Below are positions 9,352 through 18,203 of a DNA stretch of 42,752 nt, piece by piece. The stretch spans positions 1 through 42,752 of the IMG/VR virus record IMGVR_UViG_3300017719_000031; one strand, 5' to 3'. The translations under genes and the position numbers were made by a program. Positions within the stretch are counted from its first letter, which is position 1. Each line of letters opens with the position of its first letter. This DNA comes from a virus. Under the pieces are notes generated by a model, which saw nothing but the letters and a program-made list of their open reading frames with translations, was not told the origin of the DNA and did not search any database.

Positions 9352-12300
9352 ATGGAATTAAAGAAGACATTCCTGGGAGGGAAGATGAACAAGGATCTTG
9401 ATCAAAGACTTCTGTCTGGAGGTCAGTATGCGGATGCTTTAAACATAACCATAGACACGTCTGAGGGATCCAACATTGGATCTGTGTCTAACTCGTTAGG
9501 TAACAGAATAGCGGGAGATATATCTTCAGTTTTATCTGGATATGTACCAGCAATAGACACGACAAACGCCAGAACTATAGGTGCAATAGCATACGAGCCA
9601 TTGAACCTTATATACTGGTTTGTCTCATCTGATGAGTACGATGCTATATTTGAGTACAACCAGATAGATAATACAACGTCACAGGTGATTATCTCCACAA
9701 AAAGTGTAGGTAACCCTAGTCAGTTAAACTTTAATCAGCAGTACCTAATAACAGGCGTAAACTATCTACCAGGTCATAAGGAATCTGGAGCACTTTTATT
9801 TTGGACAGATAACCTTAATCCTCCAAGAAAAATAAACATTGCAAGGGCTAAATCATACTCAGTGGATGACAGTCGGATTGACAATGATATAGACGTGATA
9901 ATTCGACCACCATTAAAGGCACCAGTCATATATCCAAACAAAGGAATAAGTCAATCCAATAATATGGAAGAGAGGTTTCTTTACTTTGCTTACAGGTATA
10001 AATACGTAGACAACGAGTACAGCTCAATATCACCGTATTCAGGTGTTGCATTTAAACCTGGAGAGTATAGAGTAGATCCGTTTGATGGTGACAATACCGC
10101 TATGGTTAATGAGTATAATGAGTGTAGGATTGTATTTGAAACTGGAAATGAGTTTGTTCAAGAGATACAACTACTTGCGTATGACACACGAAGTCTTAAT
10201 GTAAAGATAGTAAAGTCTATAGACAAGGAGGAGGATCAGCTTGAAGATAATGCCGTGGGAAGCTATACATTTAACAATAACAAGATATATGCACCTCTTG
10301 CAGCGGATCAGGTGACTAGACTGTTTGACAATGTGCCTCTTCTGGCTAAGTCTCAAGAGATAATAGGAAACAGATTGATATATGGTAATTATACTCAGTT
10401 CCAAGATGTTGATGAGGTTTTATTTAACGTCACATACTCATCTACAGACACCGCCAAAGGCGAACCTATAAGTACATTTAGAACAGATAGAGATTACGAG
10501 GTTGGGATTATATATGGAGATGATTACGGACGTATGACTACGGCATTGATAAGTAATAATAACTCGGTATATATACCTCCTAATGTTTCTGATAAGGGGA
10601 ATAGTATAAAGGTAAGAATAAAAAATACAGCTCCTGTTTGGGCTACAAATTATAGATTAGTAGTAAAACAATCTAAGAAGGAATACTATAATATTTTTCC
10701 ATTATGGTATTATGCAGATGGTCCATTTAGATACTTTAGAATAAACGAATTTGATAGAGATAAGTTTAAGGTTGGGGAATATGTTATATTCAAATCTTCA
10801 GGCCTGGGACCTACCTACTCTGACAAGGAGTATAAGATACTTGAATTTGAATTAAAGACAGATCAATTTGAGGATATACCACTAGCTGAAGCAGGGCTTT
10901 ATTTTAAAATAAAGGTAGACTCAAGCAGTATGTTTGCAGAAGATGACAAGTTTAAGGCGATCTGGGATGGTATGGGAACCAGTGCACCTTTAGTTGAAGG
11001 CTTTGCATCTCCTATTGAAGCAGAGCAAGAAAACCCTCATTTGAAATACAAAAGACTTCCTGTCGCTATATCTGAGAATAGTTATATTGACCCTCACACT
11101 CCTTATTATGGGTCAAACGATGCCAACTCTATGTCGGTATCAGACGCTCAGTTTATTCCAGAGTCAGAATTACCAGGCTCGTCAGCTACATGGGCATCTG
11201 GTCTCGGAGACATAAGGCTCACTGTAGAGATAGATAGCGTGACAGAAAATGGCGTTACATTCAAATACACAAAAGATATAGATGAAGGTATATATATAGA
11301 AGAAAACGTATCTATATCTAGTCCTTATTTTCTTATGTCTCCTACACCATCACCTGCACTCGTACCGATTTGCAGAGTTACCTTTAACGAAAACTCAGCA
11401 TATAGCGTGGGTGATAAATGGAAAATTATTTGCAGAAGCAATCATAACGATTTTGATATAGGGTCTAATTATTTTCAAGGGGCTGAGGAAGACGCTGGTA
11501 CGGTCCCTACATTTTTAACTTTCATAGATAATGTGGGTGACGGAAACTACGGTGGCGGTGCTGTTGGAATTGTAAATACACAAAGTACAGATCCAAACAT
11601 TAACAAGGAGTTAGCGATACAGCCTTTGGCTAAAATTACAATTCATATTAAAGGAGATGCAAATGGATCAGGTCAAAATTCAGTTACTACACCGCAAAAC
11701 CCACAAGAATTTATTTCAGATGCATACTACGATAATATTGAGGAATGGTTTGTAGAGTCTGGAACATATAAAGATTTTGTTCAGATAGACAGAGACGGTA
11801 ATGATGTAGGTGCTAAAGGAGTGTGCTTTAGAAGGGCTAGGTATGCAGTACTTGGAAACCCTGGAGTAACTCAGGAAGATGCTGACTTAACACAAGGTAG
11901 AAGTGATTTTGCTGACATCACACAGTACTCAACTCAAACTTCGACACTTCCACCTGAGGACTATCCTGTCAGGATGATTATAAAAGGATTTGGGAAAAGT
12001 GCAAATCTCACCGATGGAGATGCTCCTTATAGAAATCGCATTCTCGTGAGGTTTATGATACAGCAACTAGATAATCCATTGGTTTGTGAGACAGACCCAA
12101 TAGATAAGGATGTAGAGATATATCACGAGATAACAGACTCCAAAGATATAGTAAACAATCTTCATCAGGTGGGTTGGAAGTATGCCGATTTTACACATGC
12201 CAACACTGTATTTCCAGATATCACATCTATAGTTGGTAAGACAGTACTAGGCCCATCATACACAGGACAGGTATCTGTTCCTAATCCTGCAAGTACAGAC

Positions 12301-13533
12301 AAGCCTCATAATTTTTCAGTAGGTCAGAGGGTGTATGTATATGGAGGTACATCAAATGTAACTGATGGATACTACACTATCACATACATACCAAACCAGT
12401 ACTCCATAGTTATAGATCTATCATGGCCTGGGAATGGATCTCCAGATACTAATCAACGTGTATATCATCAGGATTGGGAGTCAGATCAGTCTATCACTCA
12501 GGCGGCTACCATTGAGATAAATCAAACCTCAGCACTTAATAGTCAATTTAACGCATTTTCATTTGGTAATGGTGTGGAGTCTGACAGGATAAAAGATGAC
12601 TTTAACGCTGCTTCCATGAAGTTTAGCCCTAGGATTACAAGCATCATAGAGGACTACGAGAATGAGCGTAAAGAGGCCTCATTAACATACAGCGGTGTGT
12701 TTAGAGGAGATACATCCATAAATAGATTAAACGAGTTTAACCTTTCACTGGCAAACTTCAAGGATCTTGATAGAGAATTTGGTGCTATTGAAAAGCTGTA
12801 TGCCAGAGATACTGACGTATTCGTACTTCATCAAGACAAAATAAACAAGGTTCTTTACGGAAAGAACGTGTTATTTGACGCAGTCGGAGGCGGTCAGGTT
12901 GCATCGATACCTGAGGTATTAGGAAACGAGATGCCTTTTCCTGTAGAGTATGGAATCAGTAATAACCCTGAAAGTTTTGCAACAAATGCTGGAGATATGT
13001 ATTTCACAGATGCAAGAAGAGGTGCTGTTATAGGTATAGATAGGGGTGCTGTGAATGAAATATCTTCTATGGGAATGACTGATTACTTCAGGGATGAGCT
13101 GAAGGATAATCCAAACAAGCAGAAGTTGGGAGGTTTTGATCCTTACTCTAATAGGTATACATTAGCAATTGAAAACAACAAAAGAGTAACTCCATGCTTT
13201 TTAAGATTAAGACCATCGTCAAGTACATTTTCTAATAACACAGGCGGTGTTTCTCTGTTTATATTTAATATAGAAACATTTTTGTCTTGGTCTATATCAT
13301 TAGTAGACACTGGATTTGGAACATCTTGGGTAAATGCATCTGCATCATCTGGATACGGTGCACAAAATATATACGCAAATATTGCAAATAATTTCACAGG
13401 TTCCACAAGAACTGTTAATTTTGTTATAACATATTGCACTAGCTTTACAGAGACATTTACCCTTACGCAGGCTAAAGGATCTTCAGGAACTGTTGTGCCG
13501 TTTATAGTAAATAAACCAGAAGATAAAAAATGA
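9352..13533 (+). CDS. Large tail hub / tail stabilization protein with C-terminal BACON-like domain
   Basis: This 1393-residue protein begins MELKKTFLGGKMNKDLDQRL, a start I associate with the 'stabilization protein' of crAss-like phages. The body is beta-rich with many repeated Tyr/Asp/Asn strands, as expected for a podoviral tail hub or nozzle. A late segment (about residues 1100-1260) contains FRGDTSINRLNEFN and the aspartate/glycine-rich motif region common to these proteins. The last about 105 residues (from about 1280) form a separate domain with the BACON pattern: a tryptophan strand (LSWSISLV), GTSWVNASASSGYG, paired strands (RTVNFVITYC) and TFTLTQAKGSSG at the end. BACON domains are linked to carbohydrate or mucin binding. 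The last four bases overlap the next start (ATGA). Confidence 0.75.
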   Translation: MELKKTFLGGKMNKDLDQRLLSGGQYADALNITIDTSEGSNIGSVSNSLGNRIAGDISSVLSGYVPAIDTTNARTIGAIAYEPLNLIYWFVSSDEYDAIFEYNQIDNTTSQVIISTKSVGNPSQLNFNQQYLITGVNYLPGHKESGALLFWTDNLNPPRKINIARAKSYSVDDSRIDNDIDVIIRPPLKAPVIYPNKGISQSNNMEERFLYFAYRYKYVDNEYSSISPYSGVAFKPGEYRVDPFDGDNTAMVNEYNECRIVFETGNEFVQEIQLLAYDTRSLNVKIVKSIDKEEDQLEDNAVGSYTFNNNKIYAPLAADQVTRLFDNVPLLAKSQEIIGNRLIYGNYTQFQDVDEVLFNVTYSSTDTAKGEPISTFRTDRDYEVGIIYGDDYGRMTTALISNNNSVYIPPNVSDKGNSIKVRIKNTAPVWATNYRLVVKQSKKEYYNIFPLWYYADGPFRYFRINEFDRDKFKVGEYVIFKSSGLGPTYSDKEYKILEFELKTDQFEDIPLAEAGLYFKIKVDSSSMFAEDDKFKAIWDGMGTSAPLVEGFASPIEAEQENPHLKYKRLPVAISENSYIDPHTPYYGSNDANSMSVSDAQFIPESELPGSSATWASGLGDIRLTVEIDSVTENGVTFKYTKDIDEGIYIEENVSISSPYFLMSPTPSPALVPICRVTFNENSAYSVGDKWKIICRSNHNDFDIGSNYFQGAEEDAGTVPTFLTFIDNVGDGNYGGGAVGIVNTQSTDPNINKELAIQPLAKITIHIKGDANGSGQNSVTTPQNPQEFISDAYYDNIEEWFVESGTYKDFVQIDRDGNDVGAKGVCFRRARYAVLGNPGVTQEDADLTQGRSDFADITQYSTQTSTLPPEDYPVRMIIKGFGKSANLTDGDAPYRNRILVRFMIQQLDNPLVCETDPIDKDVEIYHEITDSKDIVNNLHQVGWKYADFTHANTVFPDITSIVGKTVLGPSYTGQVSVPNPASTDKPHNFSVGQRVYVYGGTSNVTDGYYTITYIPNQYSIVIDLSWPGNGSPDTNQRVYHQDWESDQSITQAATIEINQTSALNSQFNAFSFGNGVESDRIKDDFNAASMKFSPRITSIIEDYENERKEASLTYSGVFRGDTSINRLNEFNLSLANFKDLDREFGAIEKLYARDTDVFVLHQDKINKVLYGKNVLFDAVGGGQVASIPEVLGNEMPFPVEYGISNNPESFATNAGDMYFTDARRGAVIGIDRGAVNEISSMGMTDYFRDELKDNPNKQKLGGFDPYSNRYTLAIENNKRVTPCFLRLRPSSSTFSNNTGGVSLFIFNIETFLSWSISLVDTGFGTSWVNASASSGYGAQNIYANIANNFTGSTRTVNFVITYCTSFTETFTLTQAKGSSGTVVPFIVNKPEDKK

Positions 13534-16088
13534 AACTAAATCAATCTTATCAATACACAGGAAGCAATGAGTTTACGTTTAATAATGTACTCCTAGGAGC
13601 AACAGGTATAGCGTTATTTGATACCAAGACAGGTATTGGTGGTATAGATTTTATACCTAATCACGGGGCTACTGTTACATTAAAAGCAGGTGACCCATCT
13701 ACAGAGTACTTTGATTTTTCTCCAAGTCTTAATAATAAGATATACTACCTGGTTACAAATCAGGAATACTCTGATTCAGATAAAGCAACCATAAAATCTC
13801 TAGGTACAGCAGTAAGTGTTCATTTTAATGGCACATCTTATCAGGGTGATTTTGTTTTTCAAAACCCGAATGATTTTGAATTTCTTTATCTAATGTGGGA
13901 CTATGAAGACTCCGTAGGAACAGGAACTGCATCTTTTAAAGGTATAGCTAAATCTAGATCTATAAAACTTGACCTTGGAAGCGACATAGGAGTTGCTGGT
14001 ATCGATTATCAGGCTATAGATTTACCCGTCAGGTTTCAGATACAAAATAATAATACCATTATAGAGGACTCTGGATATGTAGGTCTAAATTCTCTTGCTA
14101 ACTACAACGCCTTGATTGCTGCAGGTGTTATTGCTAGTGATATAAAACTACAGAGTCCGTATGATGGTACGGTTAATAATGGAACAGGTTCATTAAGGTT
14201 TGACAAGATTACATCTTCAGATGATTCAAGGGTTGTAGTTGATTCACCGATAGCTAATTCTGTATGGATAGTTAATCGAGTTATGCCTAGCCTAACGTCA
14301 TTTTATATTGATACAACTAATGGGACAGAAGCAAATGTATGTACACAGTGCCCTGTGACAAACTACTATCACAATGGTACATCTGCACTTCCTGAGCCAG
14401 GTGATAGAGTATATACAAACTCTACAGGATCTTCAACTTATAATGGAGGTAATGCTCTTCATATGATAGACACGTTAGTATGTACGGTGCCTAGCTCTAC
14501 AGGTAAGAGCTATGTAAGTATAGACTCAGCAGGTAACGTACTTACAAAAGATCCATGCGATTGTCCTGAGTTTGCTGTTCCTTTTATATATCAAGAGGAT
14601 ATGGTTTTTAGCTCCTTAATTGATATTAACATACCTATGAGTGTTCATGGTAACCCTAGTTCATTCACACTTGTTACAACATGCGTTCAGTATTCGATAC
14701 AAGGAGGATTAGAATCAACACTGTTTACATTTACAGACTGTGAATCAAATGCTAAAACTATAACTGTTGGATTCGGTTCTAACGCTATAGTTTGTGCGAC
14801 TACAGTTCCTTCGATTGTACGTGGCGATGGTAGTGTTACAAGTATGGGCAAATGTATAAGTCATATATTCCCACAAGGTCTTTTCTTTGATGAATTTAAT
14901 GGTGCCGTAACAGGAAGGTCTGTGAAAGAGTTATCATTCTCTTTCACAATCAACGCAACTAATTGCTTTGGAACAAGTGCTAATAAGACTATAAATGTGG
15001 ATGTAATATCCTCATCAGACAGGAAGCCATTCCTTATGGACATTACAAACTTTACAACCGAGTCTTCAAATGCATGCAGCATAACGCCTGCATCAAGCAT
15101 ATCATTTACTAGGATGTACTTCGATGGACCTAATCCTGTACCAACCCTTAGAGACAGAGTGTTTGACTACAGCGATCAGAATGGATTCATACCATTCACT
15201 GGTGGAGACAAGTGGTACTTCGTTGATAACTCTCAGCAGGTAATCAGGATAGATGACAATGGATATGTTTCAGACGTTTATGCATGTCCTGGTACAACTA
15301 CGACAACTACCACTACTACGACAACTACAATACCAGCTGTAGGTAATTACTATACGGCTAAACTTTGTGCTGAACCCACAACCGTAGTTACCCTTTTAGA
15401 TGCAACATCTGTAGCTATAGTGGTTGGAAATGTTGTCAAGACTACAGACGGAAATTGTTGGGAGATAACAGGAACATCATCAGGATCATACCCATATTAT
15501 TTAATGCAAAACCCCGTAGTAATATATGCAGACTGCACGACTTGTACTGGTACAACTACAACCACAACAACTACAACAACTACAACAGCACCAGTCATTA
15601 GTTCCTTCAGTATGGATGGAACTGCCCAGACAACAGATTTTGCTGCATGTTCACTTACCCCCTCTCTTTCAACATTCTACCACAACGGTAGTGGCTCGGT
15701 TCCTGCAGTTAACGACTTTATCTACACGGACGCCTTAGGAACGACTCTGTTTGATGGGGTCTTTAAGTGGTACTATGTAAATAACGGGGGTTCAGACTAC
15801 ACGATACAGGTCTCAAACACTGGGCAAGTGCTGGAGGCAAAGGCATGTGCAGGCGTCACAACCACGACTACCACCACAACGGTTGCTAAGACTTACTACA
15901 CATACAAAGACTGTAGCGATGGAATTATTGCAGGGAAGTTATTTTTCTTGGGACCAAAGGTTCTTGCATCAGATACAGCTGTAAAGGCTTCTGACGGAAA
16001 CTGCTATAAAATATTTAATGTGGACTCAGCTGGTGGGCCAGAGCTTGAGGTATTGTTTGTATATAACTCCTGCTACGATTGTCAGTAA
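13530..16088 (+). CDS. Modular tail protein with repeated domains and poly-threonine linkers (likely receptor-binding)
   Basis: This 852-residue protein is probably a tail appendage that contacts the host. The first about 250 residues are beta-rich. After that, one domain type (A) occurs three times, at about residues 253-343, 500-588 and 688-776. Its shared pattern is a cysteine, YHNG or FDGP, PxxxDRVY/DFIYT, a short glycine patch, KWYY/YFV, I..S..G.V, and a closing AC/PC. A second type (B) occurs twice, at about 605-674 and 787-852, with the pattern YYT.K.C...GNVVK..DGNC..I...C..C. Poly-Thr tracts of 12, 12 and 8 residues follow A2, B1 and A3. Many paired cysteines suggest metal or disulfide stabilisation. 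The start overlaps the previous stop by four bases. Receptor binding is inferred from position and modularity. Confidence 0.7.
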   Translation: MKLNQSYQYTGSNEFTFNNVLLGATGIALFDTKTGIGGIDFIPNHGATVTLKAGDPSTEYFDFSPSLNNKIYYLVTNQEYSDSDKATIKSLGTAVSVHFNGTSYQGDFVFQNPNDFEFLYLMWDYEDSVGTGTASFKGIAKSRSIKLDLGSDIGVAGIDYQAIDLPVRFQIQNNNTIIEDSGYVGLNSLANYNALIAAGVIASDIKLQSPYDGTVNNGTGSLRFDKITSSDDSRVVVDSPIANSVWIVNRVMPSLTSFYIDTTNGTEANVCTQCPVTNYYHNGTSALPEPGDRVYTNSTGSSTYNGGNALHMIDTLVCTVPSSTGKSYVSIDSAGNVLTKDPCDCPEFAVPFIYQEDMVFSSLIDINIPMSVHGNPSSFTLVTTCVQYSIQGGLESTLFTFTDCESNAKTITVGFGSNAIVCATTVPSIVRGDGSVTSMGKCISHIFPQGLFFDEFNGAVTGRSVKELSFSFTINATNCFGTSANKTINVDVISSSDRKPFLMDITNFTTESSNACSITPASSISFTRMYFDGPNPVPTLRDRVFDYSDQNGFIPFTGGDKWYFVDNSQQVIRIDDNGYVSDVYACPGTTTTTTTTTTTTIPAVGNYYTAKLCAEPTTVVTLLDATSVAIVVGNVVKTTDGNCWEITGTSSGSYPYYLMQNPVVIYADCTTCTGTTTTTTTTTTTTAPVISSFSMDGTAQTTDFAACSLTPSLSTFYHNGSGSVPAVNDFIYTDALGTTLFDGVFKWYYVNNGGSDYTIQVSNTGQVLEAKACAGVTTTTTTTTVAKTYYTYKDCSDGIIAGKLFFLGPKVLASDTAVKASDGNCYKIFNVDSAGGPELEVLFVYNSCYDCQ
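15294..15329 (+). repeat. ACN microsatellite, 12 threonine codons
   Basis: Twelve consecutive ACN codons, using all of aca, act, acc and acg, form a linker between domains A2 and B1 of the modular tail protein. The mixed third positions argue for selection on the protein rather than simple slippage. Confidence 0.9.
15552..15587 (+). repeat. ACN microsatellite, 12 threonine codons
   Basis: A second run of twelve threonine codons links domains B1 and A3 of the modular tail protein. It is nearly all aca/act and therefore close in sequence to the first tract. Confidence 0.9.
15858..15881 (+). repeat. ACN microsatellite, 8 threonine codons
   Basis: A third, shorter run of eight threonine codons links domains A3 and B2 of the same protein. 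It uses more acc and acg codons than the second tract. Confidence 0.88.
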
Positions 16089-16999
16089 AATACAACCTTA
16101 GATTTATATCGGCACAGCCAGCCACGGATTACTATTCATGGCAGGTTGAGGTGTATCTAAATAACTTTATATCACTCGGATATAAAGACATAGATATAGT
16201 GTGTGGATTTCAAAATAAAATCCCTGAGTCATGGGGAAAGCTTGTCGCAAGGTATAGCGATGTGGCTAACTTTTACTTTTACGAAGACAACCTTGGGGCT
16301 GTTAAATACATACCAGCGATACAGGCACATGTACTTAAGAAGCATTTCGATGAGAATCCAAGTGATGACGCATTCTTCTTTCACGACTCGGACTTCATAT
16401 TCACAAGGCATCTTGACTTTACTCCATATCTTAATGACGACAACTGGTATTTTTCTGACACCACAAGCTATATAGGACACGACTACATAGTGAGCAAGGG
16501 CGAGGAGGTTCTGGATGCTATGTGCGAGATAGTTGGTATATCAAAAGATGTCGTTAAAAATAACCAGAAGAACAGCGGAGGTGCACAGAAGCTTATGAAA
16601 AACCTAAGCTCTGAATATTGGGCAAAGGTAGAGAGCGACAGTATAAGATTGTATGACAAGCTTATAACCATGCAGCATGTCAAGAAGGATAACGATCCAT
16701 ACGGAATACAGGCCTGGACGTCGAGCATGTGGGCCGAGCTATGGAACGGATGGCTTTTTGGTAACAAGGTAGTTGTCCCTAAGGAGTTTGATTTCTGCTG
16801 GGCGACATGTCCTGTAGAGAGGTGGGATGAGACATACTTCTTTCACAACGCAGGTGTCCCTAACAACAAGCAGGGTATGTTCTACAAGGCCCAGTATGCA
16901 GACAGGCTGCCATACAATGAGGATCTTGAAATAAACCCACACAGGTGTTCATACAGGTATTACACGGATATGAAGTCGGTGGACAGCTGTTTACTTTAA
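16079..16999 (+). CDS. Glycosyltransferase-like protein (GT-A type)
   Basis: This 306-residue protein looks like a nucleotide-sugar-dependent transferase. The N-terminal half has an alternating beta/alpha pattern ending in a hydrophobic strand followed by a DxD motif (AFFFHDSDFIFTR, Asp103 and Asp105), the usual metal/nucleotide-sugar site of GT-A enzymes. Later acidic and aromatic segments (W.SSMWAELWNGWLFG; ERWDETYFFHNAG) may form the acceptor site. The start is a TTG at 16079 that overlaps the previous gene's end by ten bases; no nearer ATG keeps the N-terminal strand. Its location next to a threonine-rich tail protein suggests it might modify virion proteins, but host surface sugar modification is also possible. 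The family call is moderate; substrate is unknown. Confidence 0.6.
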   Translation: MSVKYNLRFISAQPATDYYSWQVEVYLNNFISLGYKDIDIVCGFQNKIPESWGKLVARYSDVANFYFYEDNLGAVKYIPAIQAHVLKKHFDENPSDDAFFFHDSDFIFTRHLDFTPYLNDDNWYFSDTTSYIGHDYIVSKGEEVLDAMCEIVGISKDVVKNNQKNSGGAQKLMKNLSSEYWAKVESDSIRLYDKLITMQHVKKDNDPYGIQAWTSSMWAELWNGWLFGNKVVVPKEFDFCWATCPVERWDETYFFHNAGVPNNKQGMFYKAQYADRLPYNEDLEINPHRCSYRYYTDMKSVDSCLL

Positions 17000-17005
17000 A
17001 ATTGT

Positions 17006-17013
17006 TAAATTTG
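17006..17013 (+). promoter_or_regulatory. TAnnTTTG box abutting a start codon
   Basis: TAAATTTG lies only four bases before the ATG at 17018. If it is a promoter -7 box, transcription would begin at or near the start codon and the message would be leaderless. It could equally be an A/T-rich translation leader. Confidence 0.3.
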
Positions 17014-17017
17014 TATT

Positions 17018-17791
17018 ATGGCAACTGTAACTTATTCTATATTTTCAAAGGGATGGACATCCTTCTGGTCATATTCACCAGACTGGATGATCGGTCTAAA
17101 TAGTAGCTTCTATTCATTCTCAGGTGGCGACCTTTACAAGCACAATGACTCAACGGTCCCTAGAAATAACTTCTACGGTGCTCAGTACAAGTCAACTATC
17201 ACTACAGTCTTTAATGATAATCCGATGCAACAGAAGATGTTTAAGACGCTGTCACAGGACTCAAACAAGCCGTGGAAGGCTATCATAGATACAGATATAA
17301 ACACGGCAGAAATAGCGGCAAGCTATTTTAATCAGAAGGAAGACGAGTGGTTTGCATACATAAGAAGGGTTGACAACACTATAGACCTCAAGGCTGTGTC
17401 TACACAGGGTATAGGAAATGCCACCTCTGTAGACAGCACGGATCCAGATGCAGTGGTTGTGACATTTGCATTCAATATAAACAATCCTATAAGCATAGGT
17501 GATAATATCTACAAAATGGGAATTGTAGATCCAACTGCAGACCCAGTTATAGCTGATGGAACATTAACTAGCATAGGTGTGGTCACAGCTATGACAGCTA
17601 CAACTCTAACCATAGATGCAAATCCAGGAACTATACCATTGATAAGTGATTTCTTGGTGGGGGTAAAGAACAGTCAGGTAGAGTCATACGGAAGCAGGGG
17701 GTTCTTTATGTCTGTAAAGCTTGAGAACGAGGACACAACGCAGGTTGAAATGTTTTCAATCGGAAGTTCTATATTCAAAAGTTTTCCTTAA
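17018..17791 (+). CDS. Virion structural protein, probable tail component
   Basis: This 257-residue protein has a beta-rich, aromatic N-terminus (IFSKGWTSFWSY.PDWMIGLNSSFYSFSGGDLYKHN), a pattern I have seen in structural proteins of crAss-like and other Bacteroidota phages. It continues with NNFYGAQYKSTITTVFNDNP and a region around FNQKEDEWFAYIRR (about residues 110-125). The remainder contains short beta segments with Val, Thr and Asp. It lacks a signal peptide and membrane segments. Its place among tail genes suggests a tail or baseplate-like part, possibly a fibre base. No enzyme motif is visible. The family is recognised as conserved but I cannot assign a precise job. Confidence 0.6.
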   Translation: MATVTYSIFSKGWTSFWSYSPDWMIGLNSSFYSFSGGDLYKHNDSTVPRNNFYGAQYKSTITTVFNDNPMQQKMFKTLSQDSNKPWKAIIDTDINTAEIAASYFNQKEDEWFAYIRRVDNTIDLKAVSTQGIGNATSVDSTDPDAVVVTFAFNINNPISIGDNIYKMGIVDPTADPVIADGTLTSIGVVTAMTATTLTIDANPGTIPLISDFLVGVKNSQVESYGSRGFFMSVKLENEDTTQVEMFSIGSSIFKSFP

Positions 17792-17796
17792 ATTTG
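17789..17796 (+). promoter_or_regulatory. TAnnTTTG box abutting a start codon (second copy)
   Basis: A second TAAATTTG stands four bases before an ATG (17801), exactly as at 17006. The shared spacing suggests a common function, either a leaderless promoter or a translation-start signal. No -33 element is evident. Confidence 0.3.
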
Positions 17797-17800
17797 TTAA

Positions 17801-18202
17801 ATGGAAGTTAGGCTCTTGACAAGCGATGATTACGAGACGTTATCTTCGTGGTGGAAGGACTGGAGATGGACGGCTCCTCCTAAGGACATGCTACCAGAGA
17901 ACGGACTTGGGGGTGTTATGGTTCACAAGGATGGTAAGGAGATTTGTGCAGGATTTGTATACTTCACAAACTCAGCAGCCGCATGGCTGGAGTTTATAGT
18001 GTCAAACTTTAACTACAGAGAGGACGACAGGCAGGATGCTATAAGGTTCCTGATCAACGTCCTTACAGAGATGATAAAGGACAAAGGTTCTTACAGATAC
18101 ATATATACCTCTCTAAAGAGCAAGAGCTTGATAGACAGGTACAGCGAGTGTGGATTTAAAATGGGAAGCACAAACTGCAACGAAATGATAAAGGTATTAT
18201 AA
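17801..18202 (+). CDS. GNAT-like N-acetyltransferase
   Basis: This 133-residue protein resembles the short GNAT proteins found among tail genes of many phages. An N-terminal strand-helix (MEVRLLTSDDYETLSSWWKDW, positions 1-21) leads to a conserved patch GLGGVMVHKDGKEICAGFVYF with a central beta hairpin. AWLEFIVSN and a helix at about 75-95 follow, and the C-terminus has the GNAT-typical pattern of a strand, then helix (SKSLIDRYSECGFK) and final strand. The classical Q/RxxGxG/A pyrophosphate loop is not obvious, so coenzyme A binding is uncertain. It might modify a virion or host protein. It ends one base before the next gene. Confidence 0.55.
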   Translation: MEVRLLTSDDYETLSSWWKDWRWTAPPKDMLPENGLGGVMVHKDGKEICAGFVYFTNSAAAWLEFIVSNFNYREDDRQDAIRFLINVLTEMIKDKGSYRYIYTSLKSKSLIDRYSECGFKMGSTNCNEMIKVL

Positions 18203-18203
18203 T

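Noticed and set aside
15526-15738. Alternative frame of Gln/Leu repeats over the poly-Thr tracts
   Set aside because: It is only the shifted reading of the ACN repeats; the main frame continues through with conserved domains.
13530-16088. Diversity-generating retroelement target in the modular tail gene
   Set aside because: There is no reverse transcriptase gene and no template repeat in the window; variation by linker recombination is more likely.
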